The notes: generated from the sequence alone by a model not told the origin. 64,000 nucleotides of DNA from Rhynchosporium graminicola (GCA_900074885.1 FJUW01000091.1:124001-188000); one strand, 5' to 3'; numbered from the stretch's first letter, positions 13,273 through 26,250 are shown. Numbers and translations are program-made.

Positions 13273-13768
13273 TATAACGTTCCTGGTTCTGACTAGTACG
13301 CGGTATATAGGCTCGTCGGTTAGTATCAGCTATAAAGTAAAGTAAACAAGAAGTTCAGTTCTTAATTAGAATTAAGACGTTATAAGTAAGTATTAATTAC
13401 TATATGAATTTAAGCACGAAGCTCCTATCTAATAGCAGAAGTGCTAGTCTTATATAGAACCTTCGTTCCCTTATACTAGCTATACAAGACCGTCTTATAG
13501 AGCGCGTAAGCTCTCGCGACCTGTCTAGTAGTCTAGCATATTACGTGATCCTAGATCACCTATAGCTATAATATTATTATTACTTCAATACAGGTAGACG
13601 TATAGTACTACTCGCTAGTTTATACTTTAACCGTATTAGTGCCTTTCCTCTAATAGTACTAACTCTTTTCTAGTACAAAAACTCGTCTGGTATATACTAC
13701 TAGGTGGTACTATCAGTATTCTGGTGCCAGGACGGTTTTAGTGCCAAGAACCATGCTGGTTCGTGACA
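13273..13768 (-). repeat. 5' LTR of element A
   Basis: This 496-bp repeat starts TATAACG (RIP-altered TGTAACG) and ends GTGACA, followed by the AGAAG duplication. Its last 80 bases keep CpA and TpG at sites where the left LTR has TpA. Confidence 0.95.
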
Positions 13769-16731
13769 AGAAGCCCTGAAAATAAGCTTCTTCCTGCTAC
13801 TGCTAAAGGCGGATCTATCGGATATCTATAACTATAACTACCCTATGAGAGCTGAATAGTGGAAATAAGTTAATAAGTAGGAAGTATCTGAGGCACTCTG
13901 AGAAGTAGTACTAGATAAAGCACTAGGAGAAGATAGTATACTTAATAGGGTATTATAAGCCGCGGCAGAGATATTAATACTATTATATACTACTCTATTT
14001 AATCTATTAATAAAACTACGCTATTACCCCTTAAGTTTCAAAAGCTTAATTATAGTCGCACTATAGAAACCTAAGAAGGAGTGCTACGCTGAGCTAAAAT
14101 CCTATCGGCTAATCGCTCTTATGAATACTATAGGGAAAATACTTAATATAGTACTCGCGAAGAGAATTTAATACTACGCTGAAAAATACTTCCTTCTACT
14201 ACTTATATATACTAGTAGCAGAAAACAGTCGTTATACGAATACGCTATATACCTTCTTAAGGAGAAAATCCATACGGCCTAGAGAAGAAGGAAAATTATA
14301 AGCTTCCTTATACTAGACGTATCTAGTGCTTTCGATAACGTATTATATAAGCGACTCCTTTATAATATAAGGAAGAGAAGACTACTTACGGAGATTATCG
14401 ATTAGGCGGAGAGTTACTTGAAGGACCGCACTACGAGAATCAAACTATACGAAGGTATAAGCTAGCTATTCGATATACCTATAGGAATTCTATAAGGCTT
14501 ACCCCTTTTACTAATATTCTACTTATTCTATAGCGCTGACCTCCTGGAGATCGGGAGAGAAAGCGAGCTGATTACTAGATATATTAACGATATAGGCTTC
14601 CTCGTGGAAGGCTCCTCTACTATAAGTACTATCCGCAAACTCGAACTCCTCTACCTTAAAGCTGAAGAGTAGGCCTGTAAACACGCCTTAGTATTCGCCC
14701 TATAGAAGTACGAATTAATATACTTCATATATAAGGGAGATACGAAGAAGTTCAAGAAGAGGGACCTCGAGTTAGATCTAGGAGAGGGCTATATTATCCT
14801 AGCGATAGATAACGCTAGATACTTAGGAGTTATACTCGATAAGGAACTTAATAGGATAGTATATATAGAACACGTTAAGAAGAGAGTGGAGGTCTCGATA
14901 CAGGCGCTAAGAGCTATTATAAGCTCTAAGTAGGGAGCTATAAGAGAGGATATATTAATATTAATTAAGGCGATTATTATACTATAGATATTCTTCGGGA
15001 GCTTAACTTAGTAGATTATAAACCCTCTTAAAGGGAAGAAAACACATCGGAATAAGATAATCTAAATACTGAACGCTCTCTAAAAGAAAGCTCTATATAT
15101 CGTAATAGGTACCTTTCGATCGACTTCTATAGTAGTACTAAGCGCCGAAACGGAAATACCTCTAGTGGAGATATAACTAGACTAGATCAGCTTAATTACT
15201 ATTAACTATATTAAAGTATTACTAATATACTAATATATAAGAATTCTACGAGAGAGAAGTAATAACCCTAATATCGATAAGAATAGACGCTTACCTCTAT
15301 ACGAGTTAGAGGTGAAGATAAGGAGAATAATTAGCGACGAAGCGTAGAAGAAGATCGAGCGGTAAATACTTATTATAGCAGAGCTCTAGTAGGTTCCCTC
15401 GGTAATCCGAATTAAAGATAAGAAGAAGGCAGTTAAATCATACGACACCCTATAGAAGAGTAACCTTATTACTTATATGCAGATCTTCATAGATAGGAGC
15501 GATATTAATAAGGGAGTAGGCGCTGCAGTATGTATAATAAAAGATAGCTCGATAAGCAGATATATATCAGCCCCTTAAACTAATTCATAGTATACGGAGC
15601 CGAGCTCTATAGTATCTGAATAGCCCTGGATATAGCGATTAAAGACCCGAGAGTGAAGAAGCTTACTATCTTTATAGATAACTAGGCGGCGATTCTGTCG
15701 ATAGTAAGACCTAGAAAATAGTTAAGGCAGATTATACTTCGGAATATCTACTACCTGTTGAACGTACTTAAGGAAAGGAATATATAGATCGGAATACGAT
15801 AGATTCTAGTATATATAGGAGTAATTAGTAATAAATAAGCAGATATTCTTATAAAGGAAGCTACGGGGTAGAGAGCGAAAGGAGATAAGAGGCCTCGGAC
15901 TAAGGTAACCTATATGAAGTAGCTCCTTTAACTCCTCTCCTCTTATAAGAGATATATTAAAGCTTACTTTCGCGGTAACTAGCGGGATATATAAGATAAT
16001 AGAGAGACCAGAAGATCCTATAAGTATAAGTAAGGGAAATATAGATACTACTAGCTCGACCGATATATTAATAAAATCTACTTATACCTTTTAAAAGCCG
16101 AGGGAGCAGTTCTAATCCAGATAAGAACCGACTGAATTAGCTTCTATAGATACCTTTATAAGATCAAACGATTAGACTCTCTATAGTATACCTGCAGATA
16201 GGCATACTAAACAGTTCGCTATATTATTAAGGAATGCGAATTCCTCGACGAATATAGAGTCGAATACTTCAGTAATACATATATAGACGTAAGGACTTGT
16301 CTCAGCGACCCTGAGATTATCCTAACGATAGTTAAATTTATACTAGCGTCGAATATACTTTAATAATTCGGTACCTAGACTATATTATTACTACTAGAGA
16401 GGTAACTCCCCGATATGATACGTAAAGGGGATAGCTAGAGCAGTAACAGCGATCTTATTAACTATAATAATTAAGCTCCTTACCGTAGGAGCTATAATAT
16501 TAGTAGCGTATATTATAAAGGAATAGAAGGCTAGGGACAGGTATAAGGTCGTATAGAGTTATAAGGTTTTAAGTCGTCTTTCTACTACTATTAGATTTCT
16601 TTTATTAATCTCCTTTATCTCTGATTAGCTCTAGATGCAAGGTTAATTGACTTATAGCCACACTTTGTACCCTAGCCTAGAATAGTGCGTCTGCATAGCG
16701 CTAGTTAGCAGCTAAATAATTATTAGAATTC

Positions 16732-16749
16732 AAAAAAAAAAAAAAAAAA
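16732..16749 (+). other. LINE poly(A) tail
   Basis: A run of 18 A residues follows GAATTC and directly precedes the second copy of the 12-bp target duplication. This is the signature of target-primed reverse transcription and fixes the 3' end of the LINE. Confidence 0.95.
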
Positions 16750-17002
16750 GATACTATATTTGAGTTAAGCACGAAGCCTTTATCTAGTAAGTAGACGTGC
16801 TAGTATATATAGAACCTTTATTCTATTGAATCATCTGAATTATCTGAATTATTATCTAGTTCAGGAACTATAGGCTAATTCAGTATATAACCTTCGTCAC
16901 GTGACCTATAGCTTCTCTATGCAGTATAGAGCTAGCCACGTAGGTTAGTCTGCCTGCCGAGCCTCAGGGCTATGTCACCTGTTATAGCCAAGGGTTATAA
17001 CA
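16750..17002 (-). repeat. LTR of element D, second part
   Basis: The D LTR continues here after the LINE. The first 12 bases repeat 3077-3088. It ends TTATAACA at 17002, and A' pol sequence (matching about 10088 onward in A) begins immediately. Part of this LTR resembles the A LTR (AAGCACGAAGC...GTGCTAGT), so A and D are related. Confidence 0.85.
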
Positions 17003-18378
17003 TATAGGATTAGTTCTTTTATAAATTCTTCCTTAATCCTCTAGAAGGCCTCCTTATACTAGCTAGTCTATATAAAAGGAATACCTTTCCTTATTAAGCT
17101 CGTAAGTAGTTCGATAATCTTAGAATAGTTTCTAATAAACTATTAATAGAAGTTAGTAAAACCTAACTATAACTACATATCCTTAATATTCTTTAGAGAC
17201 TTCTATTCCTTTATAGCTCTAATTTTCTCTAGATTAATACTTATCTCTTTTAAGTAAATAATATATCCTAAGAAAGTAACTTATTTAACTAAGAATTTAT
17301 ATTTTAATAACTTTAGTTTAGAATCTACTTTATATAGAGCTTCTATAACTTAGGTAATAGAGCCTTAGTGCGCTTCGATAGTTTCCGAGTATACTAGAAT
17401 ATTATCTAGGTAGTATATAGCGAATTTCCTAACTTTAAGAATATTATTATTTTATCTCTAATATATAGCTAGGGTATTAGTTAAGCTGAATAGTATTACT
17501 ATATATTCCTATAATTCTAAGGGTAATACGAAAGTAGTCTTCTACTTATATCCCTTCTTAATTCGGATCAAATTAAACGCGTTATATTAGTCTAACTTAG
17601 TATATATCTTTACTTTAGCTAGCTTATCCCGTAGGTACTAAGTATTTAGTAAAAGGTATATATCCCTTATAGTACTACTATTAATTATCTAATTATCTCT
17701 ATAAGGTCTCCTCTTAAGATCTCCTGCTTTCTTAACTACTAGTATATTAATAGTATATAATAACTTAGATTTCCGAATCTATTCTTTCTTTATATCTAAT
17801 TCCTAATACTCTTTAAGCGTTCTTATAGTATTATAATTATAATAGCGAAGTTTCTTTATAATAGATATAAATCTATCTTTAAAGTTTATCTTATAATCCT
17901 AGGGTTTATACTCGAGTAGAGCTCTTATATCCTACGGATCCTCGAATAATTTCGAGAACTTCTTATATAGTTCGAGTAGCTATTCCTGAATATTATCTAT
18001 CTAATTAAGATAATTCCTAGGTTCTATCTAACTAAGAACTTAACTTAACTAGCTAGAGTCTATTAGCGTTATTATTAAGGAGGTAGCGCTAGCTTCTCTT
18101 TTACTAGCTAGTTAATTATATTTATATTTATAGTTACTATATATAACTTTCTTAGTTACTTAGTCTATATTAGGATTATAGTTATATAGTTATAATATTC
18201 CTAATACGATATCGTATTATCTAATAAGTATAATATTAAATTAAAGCGTTTCTTTATATCTACTAATAATTATCTTTATTCCTCTTATCCTTCTATAGAG
18301 CTATCTATCTGATCTAGCGCCTTTTCTATCTAATAAGGTAAGGCAGTATAGTTTCGGGTTAATAATAGTAGGAATATT

Positions 18379-18567
18379 CTATTTCTTAATAAAAGCCGGG
18401 TTTAGAAAGCGTCTTATAGCTCCTGAATCGATAAGTGCTTTTATCTTAATATTATCTACTATAACTAGTAAGATTAACTGATCGAACTCTCTAGTAGTAG
18501 TAAGCTCTAAGTATAAGAGTTTAGTTATAGAGTAATCATATGCTTCTTTAATGATTTTCCTTATCAT
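18379..18567 (-). pseudogene. Aspartic protease fragment of A' (open 62 codons)
   Basis: Retroviral-type proteases cleave Gag-Pol; the catalytic motif is D-S/T-G. Here the minus-strand frame reads KIKALIDSGAIRRFLNPAF with the DSG triad intact, which identifies the domain and also the homologous segment of A near 11490-11545. It remains open only by chance within a RIP-mutated pol gene. The ATG at its start is internal to the former polyprotein, not a true start. Confidence 0.75.
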
Positions 18568-18580
18568 TTCGTCTAACTAG

Positions 18581-18821
18581 TTTGGGAGCTAAAAGGTCAA
18601 GTTAGCACTGCCTGATACCTCATATTCATGACTTACGCATGGTTGCTATTGTTGTCGTTGATTGTTTAAGAAGGGAGAGAAGAGAGAAGGTTAAGAGTTA
18701 TATGGAGGAGTTGCCTAGCGCCATGCCCCGCATTCCAGCCTTACTAACAACAAAGAAGAATCAGAACAAAAGTGAATCCTGAAAGGAATGCCTCGCCGGC
18801 GCCTCGCTGAAGCATCGCCGG
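18581..18821. other. Short insertion in A' that escaped RIP
   Basis: About 241 bp interrupts A' where A is continuous (11675-11700). The insert is rich in CpA/TpG and includes a GC-rich inverted pair (CGCCGGCG / TCGCCGGC), unlike the TpA-rich host on both sides. CTAG occurs on both sides (18577-18580, 18822-18825) and may be a target duplication, but the bases after it differ slightly from A, so the right edge is uncertain. No ORF is visible. Confidence 0.55.
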
Positions 18822-18987
18822 CTAGGGCATCTACGGCCGGGTTCGTAAGTAATTAGAGTATAAGGTATATAGTAGTAAAGATTAGCTTACCCTTAGATTA
18901 GATCTAGTACTATTCTTCAATAAGTAGCTAGTTCTAATAAGTATTATCTTCTCTACTAATAATATTCCCCTTCTATTTCCTTAATAA

Positions 18988-19222
18988 TATGACGACTGGT
19001 CAGGTTTGGAGGTCTCTCCCTATTGGTAGAAACACTTACTGCTAAGCGAGATTACACGAGTAGAGTTTAGGGGCCCCTTTTCATATATATACTTCTATTC
19101 TCTCTCTACTTCTTCACTCCTTAGTTATAGATTCTCAAGTGATTCTTACTACTTCATATTCATAGTAATATAAGGTCTTATTACTCAGGTAGTTTTAAGA
19201 CCTTTCTAGAGCAAGCGTCATA
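18988..19222 (+). repeat. 5' LTR of element B
   Basis: This 235-bp repeat starts TATGACG and ends GCGTCATA (RIP forms of TGTGACG and GCGTCACA). It matches 25317-25551 end to end. Confidence 0.93.
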
Positions 19223-19379
19223 TTATCTATAACTCTTTTACCTACGTCTAGAAAGATAGTAAATATCTACTTATATTATACCTCTATACCTAGAGCTACT
19301 AAACGCAGGAGACTACGCTATACAGAGAAAGCCTATACTAAGTATAAACTTAAAGAATAGCACCTAAACCGAAGTAACC

Positions 19380-22300
19380 TAAGTCCGATAAATCGACTAC
19401 TAGTTCTCCGACTCCCTCTACCTCTTATTCTTCGGCGACTCGTAATACTCGCCGTAACTTACCTCTCTCTATAGTAGAGAGTACTCGCGATAACGCCTCG
19501 TCCGAGTTAAGCTCCCTAACTCCTACTATAATCAACGAACTTACTAAGTCGCTAAACCTCCCTGATAATACCCTTATATTAATAGTAACTATAAGTAACT
19601 CATAGGAAGACCGCGCTCACTAGCTATAAGAAGCAGAAAGGAAGCTCGCAGAAGAGAGATAATTAAACGCAAACATATCTAAAGAACTAAACTAGTTATA
19701 GGACAAGTTCCTAGAACTACACTAGTTAACTACCTAGCGCTCTACTAAGTCTATATCATTTAATAACGTTCAATCGCGTATAATACCGCTACTATCAATT
19801 GAAGAAGATAACACTACTCCTACGCCTAATAATTATCGTCGAGAACAATCTACCGGAGGAATATCATTAATATTATACGCTACGCGTATAGAAAAGATAC
19901 CGAACTTTCCAAATAAGCTCTCTAATAGAATCGACTACTCTCTAAAACTCTAGGAAGTGCAGATACGTAACGCCCTCCGGCGCTACTCTAGCTACTTCAT
20001 TAACGAAGATCATCGTAAAGATTAGTTACTTAACTAAACGGAAGGAATAGCCAGAACCTACCTAGAACCCTCGTTCTTAGAACCAGAATATAACGAAGAA
20101 AGTAGTATAATCGATTCACTCGATATAATTACTTAACTCGTCTCCTTCTTATCTAATCCATATAACTAACAAACTGCAAGAGCTAGCTACTCCGCGCTAA
20201 AGATAGATTATAAGCAGACCTTCTAGACGTTCTACTACGAGTTTCGTACGCTAGCTCGTAAAGCTAAAGTAAATAATTAATCGACTCTGAAAATAGACTT
20301 ATAAGAGAAGCTACTTATATAGCTATAGAAATAGCTCTTCTAATAGTACCGAACGTTAAGGATACTAGAAGAATACGTTAAGGCTATATAAGCTAAAGAC
20401 TAAAGTTAATTTATTAAAAAGACCTACTATTCCGAGTCTTCGGCTAAGACTAGCGCGACTCGGGAACGCCATATAAATACCTCCTCCTAGCGCTATAGTA
20501 CTAACTCCTCTTCTTATCCGCAAATTAGTCTTCTTACGCCTGAGAACACTAGTACGACTAGTAAATAAGTACTATACTCTGCACGAAACGATATACCTCG
20601 TGCATAATCGCTAGCGAATACTCCTTATCACTTTACGCTTACCTTATATCTACGCTCGTCGTTAGCTCGACCTAATACTCCGCATCGAATCAACGTAATT
20701 AATACTAATAATAACGTTTATAGCGAGTCAGAAGATAATAATAACGAAGAGACGTATAACAACACCTAGGAGTATATTAAACCGCTAGTAAAAGACTACG
20801 CCTAGGGAAAGACTCCTTCCTAAGTAGTATATAAGATATGCGATATCTTAACCTTACGAAGCTTCTTAGTAATTAATCGTTTACTATACGTGCTACTCTA
20901 ACTAAGAATAGACTCTCGTATAAGCTACTCGCACTTCTCGATTCTAGAGCTAATAAATACTATTTTATTAATAATTATTTTCTTAAATCTCTTTCTTTCT
21001 TCTTAAAACATTTAATTTACTCTCTACTAAACGTAATTCCTATTAAAGGCTTTAATAGCGTTAATAGTAATACTATTAGTTATTATACGATACTTAATTT
21101 AATAGTAGATTGTCGCGTTCAGGTATTTACCCCCTTTCTTACTACTACTCTCGGAAACTATAGTATTATACTCGGAAGGACTTAGCTTTCGGAACATTAA
21201 GTATTCTTAGATACCTCTAAACGATAGATTATTTAGCTACTATATACTCCTCTTAGTAACGTTTATAACTCTCCGATCGAGATTAAGGACTTATATAAAC
21301 ACTATACCTACTAGCGCTACTAATACGACGCTGACGAACGAAACGAACGCCTTAATTAGTTCTAGGAAGTATATAAGGAATAGCGAAGCGTAGCTAACTC
21401 TCCTATTAATATTCGAGCTATTATTAACTCTATCTCTGTTATTAAATGACTGTTGCTAGCTCGGAAGCGCACTTCTAGGGAGACTTATAGTTATAAAAAT
21501 ATCTAAAACTCTCCTCTAGAGAGTATTCTATAGGCAATTAACCCTCTATTACTACTGCTGATTAGTTAGGACTATTTCTCTAGCGTTCATACTACTTATT
21601 ATAAACACGACGAGCCTAAGTGTTTATTATCTGAAGAATAAGAATAGAGTAGTAAAGAGAGGTCTTTATACTCTAGAGAGACTACTAATATATAGCCGTA
21701 GTACGTACGATTCAGTGACGTTATCGCTTATATCCCGCGTGAATCTCCACTTTAACCCTAATTAGAAGTCTCTATGTTAAAGACCTACGTATAAGACTAC
21801 GCCTATGCAATTCATACTATAGACTAATAGTTACTCGGAATACTATCTCGCGACTTAATAGAAGCTACTTAAAGTATAAAAACAGCTACTATAATATTTC
21901 GGAAGCGATAAAGATCACCTCATATACTCAGACCTCTTCTAGAGCCTCCTACGCTAGAGATTTACGTAATTAGTAGCCTAGCTTTCTATCTCTTATATAA
22001 ACGCTAGAAGTCTTCTAATAATAAGATCTTCTCTATTACTCTTCACGAGATAGATAAGCTTCTTAACGACCGAATCGCAGTTTAGTAACGCGATACTACT
22101 ATCGTATCTTTAACTATCGACCTTACGGAACGTCGTAAAACCGCCTAATAATTTACTATTAGCTTGAGCGAATTAGATTCAGAACTATAGATCCCTTATA
22201 AATATAGCTAGTAAGTATACGTCTTTTCTAAAGAAGCCAGCGATATTCTCCCTCCTTATCGCTTATACGATCACCGAATTAAGCTTAAGGAAGGGGCTAA

Positions 22301-25270
22301 GAAGAACCTTAAATACTCTCTCTTATATAAGATATTAGCTAAAGAACTTAAAGTCGTTAAGGCGTATATTACTAATAACTTAGCTAAAGGTTTCATCGAA
22401 CCTTCTTAAGTACTATACGCTATACTTATTCTTTTCGTTAAGAAAGCTAATAGAAGTCTAAAATTCTATATCGACTTTCGCGTACTTAATAACCTCACGA
22501 GAAAGGATCAATATCTACTGCTATTAATCGATAAAACGCTAGCTAGAATCTCTACTACTAAGATATTCACTAAACTAGATATTCGCTAGGCGTTCTACCG
22601 AATTCGAATAGATCTAGCCTCTAAAGAGTATACGACCTTCCGGACCTGTTATAATATATATAAATATAAGGTACTCCCTTTCAGTCTGACTAACAGCCCT
22701 ATAACGTACTAGTAATATATGAATAACGTCTTATTCGACTACTTAAACGACTTCTATATAGTATATCTAGACGATATTCTGATCTACTCTAACGACCTAC
22801 TATAGTATTAATTACACGTATATAAGGTACTATAACAATTATAAGACGCTAGATTATAAGCTAACCTTAAGAAATATAAATTCAACGTTACTCGCACTAA
22901 ATACTTTAGATTTATTATCTCTACTTCTAGGATCGAGATAGACCCTAAGAAAGTTAATATTATATAATCTTAGAATTACCTAACTATAGTTAAGAGCGTA
23001 TAATCGTTCTTAAGCTTTTATAACTTCTACTAATAATTTATTAAGGACTACAGAATTATCGCAAAACCTCTTATATAACTTACTAAAAACAATATATTAT
23101 TTCAGTTCGCTAGGGAGTATAAAGATACCTTTAATCACCTAAAGCACGCTCTCACTTCAGTACCACTCCTCTATTACTATTAGCAATATCTACCTTATAT
23201 AATCGAAATAGACGCTAGTAATAGAGTAATAGCAAGTATACTATCGTAATAGCACGATGAAGACTAGTTCCCAGTAGCTTACTTCTCTAAGACTATACTA
23301 CCTGCCGAGCTTAATTACGCTATTCACGATAAGGAAATACTCGTAATTATATGATCTTTTAGTAACTAGAGATCTAAGCTCGTAAGCGTACCGTATTAGA
23401 TCCGCGTCGTTACTAATTATAAAGCTCTTAAGTACTTTATAACCTCTAAATAGCTAAACGCACGATAAGCCTGATAAGCTAAGCTACTCGCAGATTATAA
23501 CTTTATAATTACTTATCGACCTAGGAAGTATAATCTACTCGCTGACGCTCTCTCTCGTAGAACAGATAAATTAGATAACTAGAATAACGCTAAAAGAACT
23601 TAGCGTTTATAGCAGCTACTATACGAAGACTAAATCGATCTAGTACTACTTATAAGTAACCTCCGGAATAGCTCTGACTCTATAGATAACTTTAAGCTTA
23701 TTAACGCCTTAGAAGTCGCTGACCTATCGCTAGTCTTTTCTATAGTATAGTAAGTACTTAACGCTAATCGTACTATACTGTTACTCTAAGCCCTACGGAA
23801 ATAAGCTCTCTCTACTACTCCTAGAAAACTAACTATAGAAAAAGATCTTCTATTCTATAAAGGAAGACTAATCGTACCTAACGTCTTATACTTTCGCACG
23901 CTACTTATACGCGAAGTACACGACCGATTAGAGACTACTTATCTAAGTGTAAAGAAGACCTTATAACTACTAGTATTATAATACTAGTAGTACGGAATCG
24001 CTTTAACTATTAACTAGTACTACTATAACTATTATACTTACTAACGAATTCAAGTGCTACGCGATAGGAAACCGGGCCTCCTCTAACCTCTGCCTATACT
24101 ATCACGTCTATAGGAGTATATTATAGTCGACTACTATAGCTTTAACCGCGATAAATATAGCTATAATAATATTCTCGTATTTATCGACTGTTTTAGTAAA
24201 TAAGTAATTAGTATTCTATACCGAAAGACCTCCGATACGCGCGACCTTATAAAGCTTTACTTATACTACGTATACTACTATTTCGGAGCTCTATTAATAA
24301 TTACCTCTAATAGAGAGCCTTAATTCGTTTCCTGTTTTTAGACTATAGTTATCACGATTCTCGGCACTAAAAGATAGCTTTCTGCAGTAGACTACTCGTA
24401 AACAGATAGCTAAATAGAGATCTATAACTAATATCTCTAACGTAGATTACGACCTTTTATCTCTTATTATTAAGATAACTAGTCGGAGTTCTTACCTATT
24501 ATAGACTATACCTAGATAACTCTCCCTTACGAATCCCTTAGAGGTCTCTTACCCTTTAAAGTTATTTATAGATATATACCTCGCGTTAATTAGAATTAGA
24601 AAGACTTACCTAACTCTACTATACCTACTGATAAGTTAAATACTTAGTAAGCTCTAGATTACGCTAATCGTCTGCGCGATACCTAGACTACCGCTTAATT
24701 AAGCCTCTAACGTATATAAGCTAAGATAGCCCAATCTTATAATCGCTTACGCTATAAAGTCGACTTTACTATAGATAACCTTATCTAGCTAGATATACGC
24801 TACTTTACGAGTACTTAACTTAGTAAAAAACTCGACTTCCCGACTAATAGACCTTTCCGTGTAATTAAAAAGGTTAGAAGCTCTTATCGTCTAGAGCTCC
24901 TTACTAGTATGAAAGTATATAACGTATTCCCTGCTGCTAAGCTATAGAAGTATCTAAACGACCCCTTACTAGGATAAACCTCACTACTGCTACTACTTAT
25001 TAATATTACTAGTAATAATAAATAGGAGATCGAAGATATACTTACGTGCTATAAGTAGCGCAATAGCCTCTTATACCGAGTTTCCTAGTTAAATTAAGAT
25101 ATCGATCTTATATAGTACGACGCTATAGACGTTAAATACGCTCCTGCTAAGCTATAATAATTCCACCTTAATAACCTAACGTAAGCTAGACCTCCTACTA
25201 GACTACCTAATTAGCTAAAAGCTTTCTATAATAGAATTAATAATTACGACTACCTTAATAGTAATAAGGA
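19380..25270 (+). pseudogene. gag-pol of chromovirus B, RIP-killed
   Basis: Domains in order: gag from about 19400 to 20800; protease at about 20917-20990 (LLALLDSRANKYYFI, the catalytic Gly now Arg); RT at about 22400-23000 with YIVYLDDILIYS near 22757-22795, the aspartates intact; RNase H from about 23190 (IEIDASN); integrase at about 23880-24700, with a recognisable zinc-binding N-terminus and a DYYSFNRDKYSYNNILVFID core; and a chromodomain at about 25027-25160 (EIEDIL, later YRV, later WYDA with Trp now a stop). TAG/TAA codons at Trp and Gln positions are frequent. Confidence 0.88.
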
Positions 25271-25316
25271 GATAGACTAACGCTCGAGGGCGAGCTTTTT
25301 TCGGAGGGGGGGGTAG

Positions 25317-25551
25317 TATAACGACTAGTTAGGTTTGGAGGTCTCTCTCTATTAGTAGAAACACTTACTACTAAGCGAGATTACACGAGTAGAGTTTAGG
25401 GGCCCCTTTTCATATATATACTTCTATTCTCTCTCTACTTCTTCACTCCTTAGTTATAGATTCTTAAGTGATTCTTACTACTTTATATTCATAGTAATAT
25501 GAGGTCTTATTACTCAGGTAGTTTTGAGACCTTTCTAGAGCAAGCGTCACA
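25317..25551 (+). repeat. 3' LTR of element B
   Basis: This 235-bp repeat starts TATAACG directly after a GGAGGGGGGGG-type purine tract and ends GCGTCACA. It is followed by AATAA, the target duplication. Confidence 0.93.
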
Positions 25552-26056
25552 AATAATAGCTTAAGTATCTTTAATTCGAAGGAACCGATCTAATTATTCG
25601 AATTCCTTTAGTTCAAGTTCTCCTTCGAGGTTAGCTATATAATGATCTAGTCGTTCCTCGATATCCCTAGTATTAACTTAGAATATAATAATAATAATAT
25701 CGCAATAAGCTATAATATAATCTATACCTTAGTTAAATATATTATGAGTTCGATAATATTCTAAAAAATCGGACTTAGTTCTATTATAAGCTTATATTCT
25801 TCTTCTATTATTATAATTTCAAAGAGCCTAGTTTTCGTTATTATATAGGAGATTATTATATAAATAGTTTCTTTTATTCATAATACTCTAGCTTTCTTAG
25901 TCTTTATCTAGAAGTTTAATTAAGTTCTCTTGGAATTCTTCGCTAGATTTATAAGCTATAAAGTCCCGCGAACTCCATTCTGCGCTAGAAGCTTCTCAGT
26001 ACTCTAGCTTCCTTTCTGCTAGTTCGAATTCTCTCTTAGGTTTATTCTAGGGTTTC

Positions 26057-26250
26057 TGTAACAGGTTACACCCGGGATAAGTACTCGACGCTTAGTATCT
26101 CGCTGACTACTACTATTAAGGTACTAGTAGTAGTAGCACTATATCCTCTCCTTTTCTATTAAGGAATAATTCTCCTCCGCTCTTTAGCTAATTCTCTCTA
26201 TTAATCAAAGATATTATTTATACTATATACTTTATACTCGCCTTATAATA
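26057..26250 (+). repeat. 5' LTR of element C
   Basis: This 194-bp repeat starts TGTAACAGG and ends TTATAATA (RIP form of CCGTGACA). It matches 27387-27580. Confidence 0.9.

Larger units (their letters stand above)
7028..13768 (-). mobile_element. Chromovirus A (Ty3/gypsy), complete copy with both LTRs
   Basis: This is a 6741-bp LTR retrotransposon on the minus strand inserted in LINE ORF2. Both LTRs are 496 bp and the insertion is flanked by AGAAG at 7023-7027 and 13769-13773. A purine tract (minus-strand GAAGGGGGATAG) lies next to the left LTR, which is therefore the 3' LTR. The internal order on the minus strand is gag with a zinc knuckle, protease, RT, RNase H, integrase, chromodomain. 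Between the chromodomain and the 3' LTR there is an opposite-strand ORF (7613-8164). The body is strongly RIP-mutated, while the outer end of the right LTR is nearly unmutated. Confidence 0.95.
5722..16378 (+). pseudogene. LINE ORF2 (endonuclease, RT, RNase H), split by element A
   Basis: ORF2 likely starts at ATG 5722, 18 bases after the ORF1 stop, and reads MSI..YNMQK like the start of Tad-type endonucleases. The endonuclease domain follows, with a DFNFYYEE motif near 6200. The frame is cut at 7027 by element A and resumes at 13774 in the RT domain: motif A reads LILDVSSAFDNV at about 14308-14345 and motif C reads RYINDI near 14578. RNase H follows from about 15480 (FIDRS, then an AELYS helix, then FIDN). 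The end near 16378 has the usual hydrophobic C-terminus. Many Trp and Gln codons are now stops, so no enzyme is made. Confidence 0.85.
3089..16749 (+). mobile_element. Tad-like LINE (non-LTR retrotransposon), full length, split by element A
   Basis: This is a complete non-LTR retrotransposon on the plus strand, about 6.9 kb once element A (7028-13768) and one copy of its 5-bp duplication are removed. It has a 5' UTR with short tandem repeats, ORF1 with CCHC knuckles, ORF2 with an apurinic-type endonuclease, RT and RNase H, and an 18-A tail at 16732-16749. It is bounded by a 12-bp target-site duplication (3077-3088 and 16750-16761). Both ORFs carry many TAG/TAA stops of RIP type, so the copy is dead. 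The ORF1/ORF2 order and the RT and RNase H motifs fit the Tad1/I clade of fungal LINEs. Confidence 0.92.
18988..25551 (+). mobile_element. Chromovirus B (Ty3/gypsy), complete copy
   Basis: This 6564-bp LTR element lies on the plus strand inside A', with 235-bp LTRs and AATAA duplications at 18983-18987 and 25552-25556. The LTR ends are the inverted TGTGACG...CGTCACA, partly RIP-altered. A G-rich purine tract at about 25300-25316 precedes the 3' LTR. gag, protease, RT, RNase H, integrase and a C-terminal chromodomain are recognisable, all with stops. Confidence 0.95.

Noticed and set aside
20000..20800. Possible host gene inside element B
   Set aside because: The sequence is collinear with gag of a Ty3/gypsy element between LTR and protease, with RIP stops.
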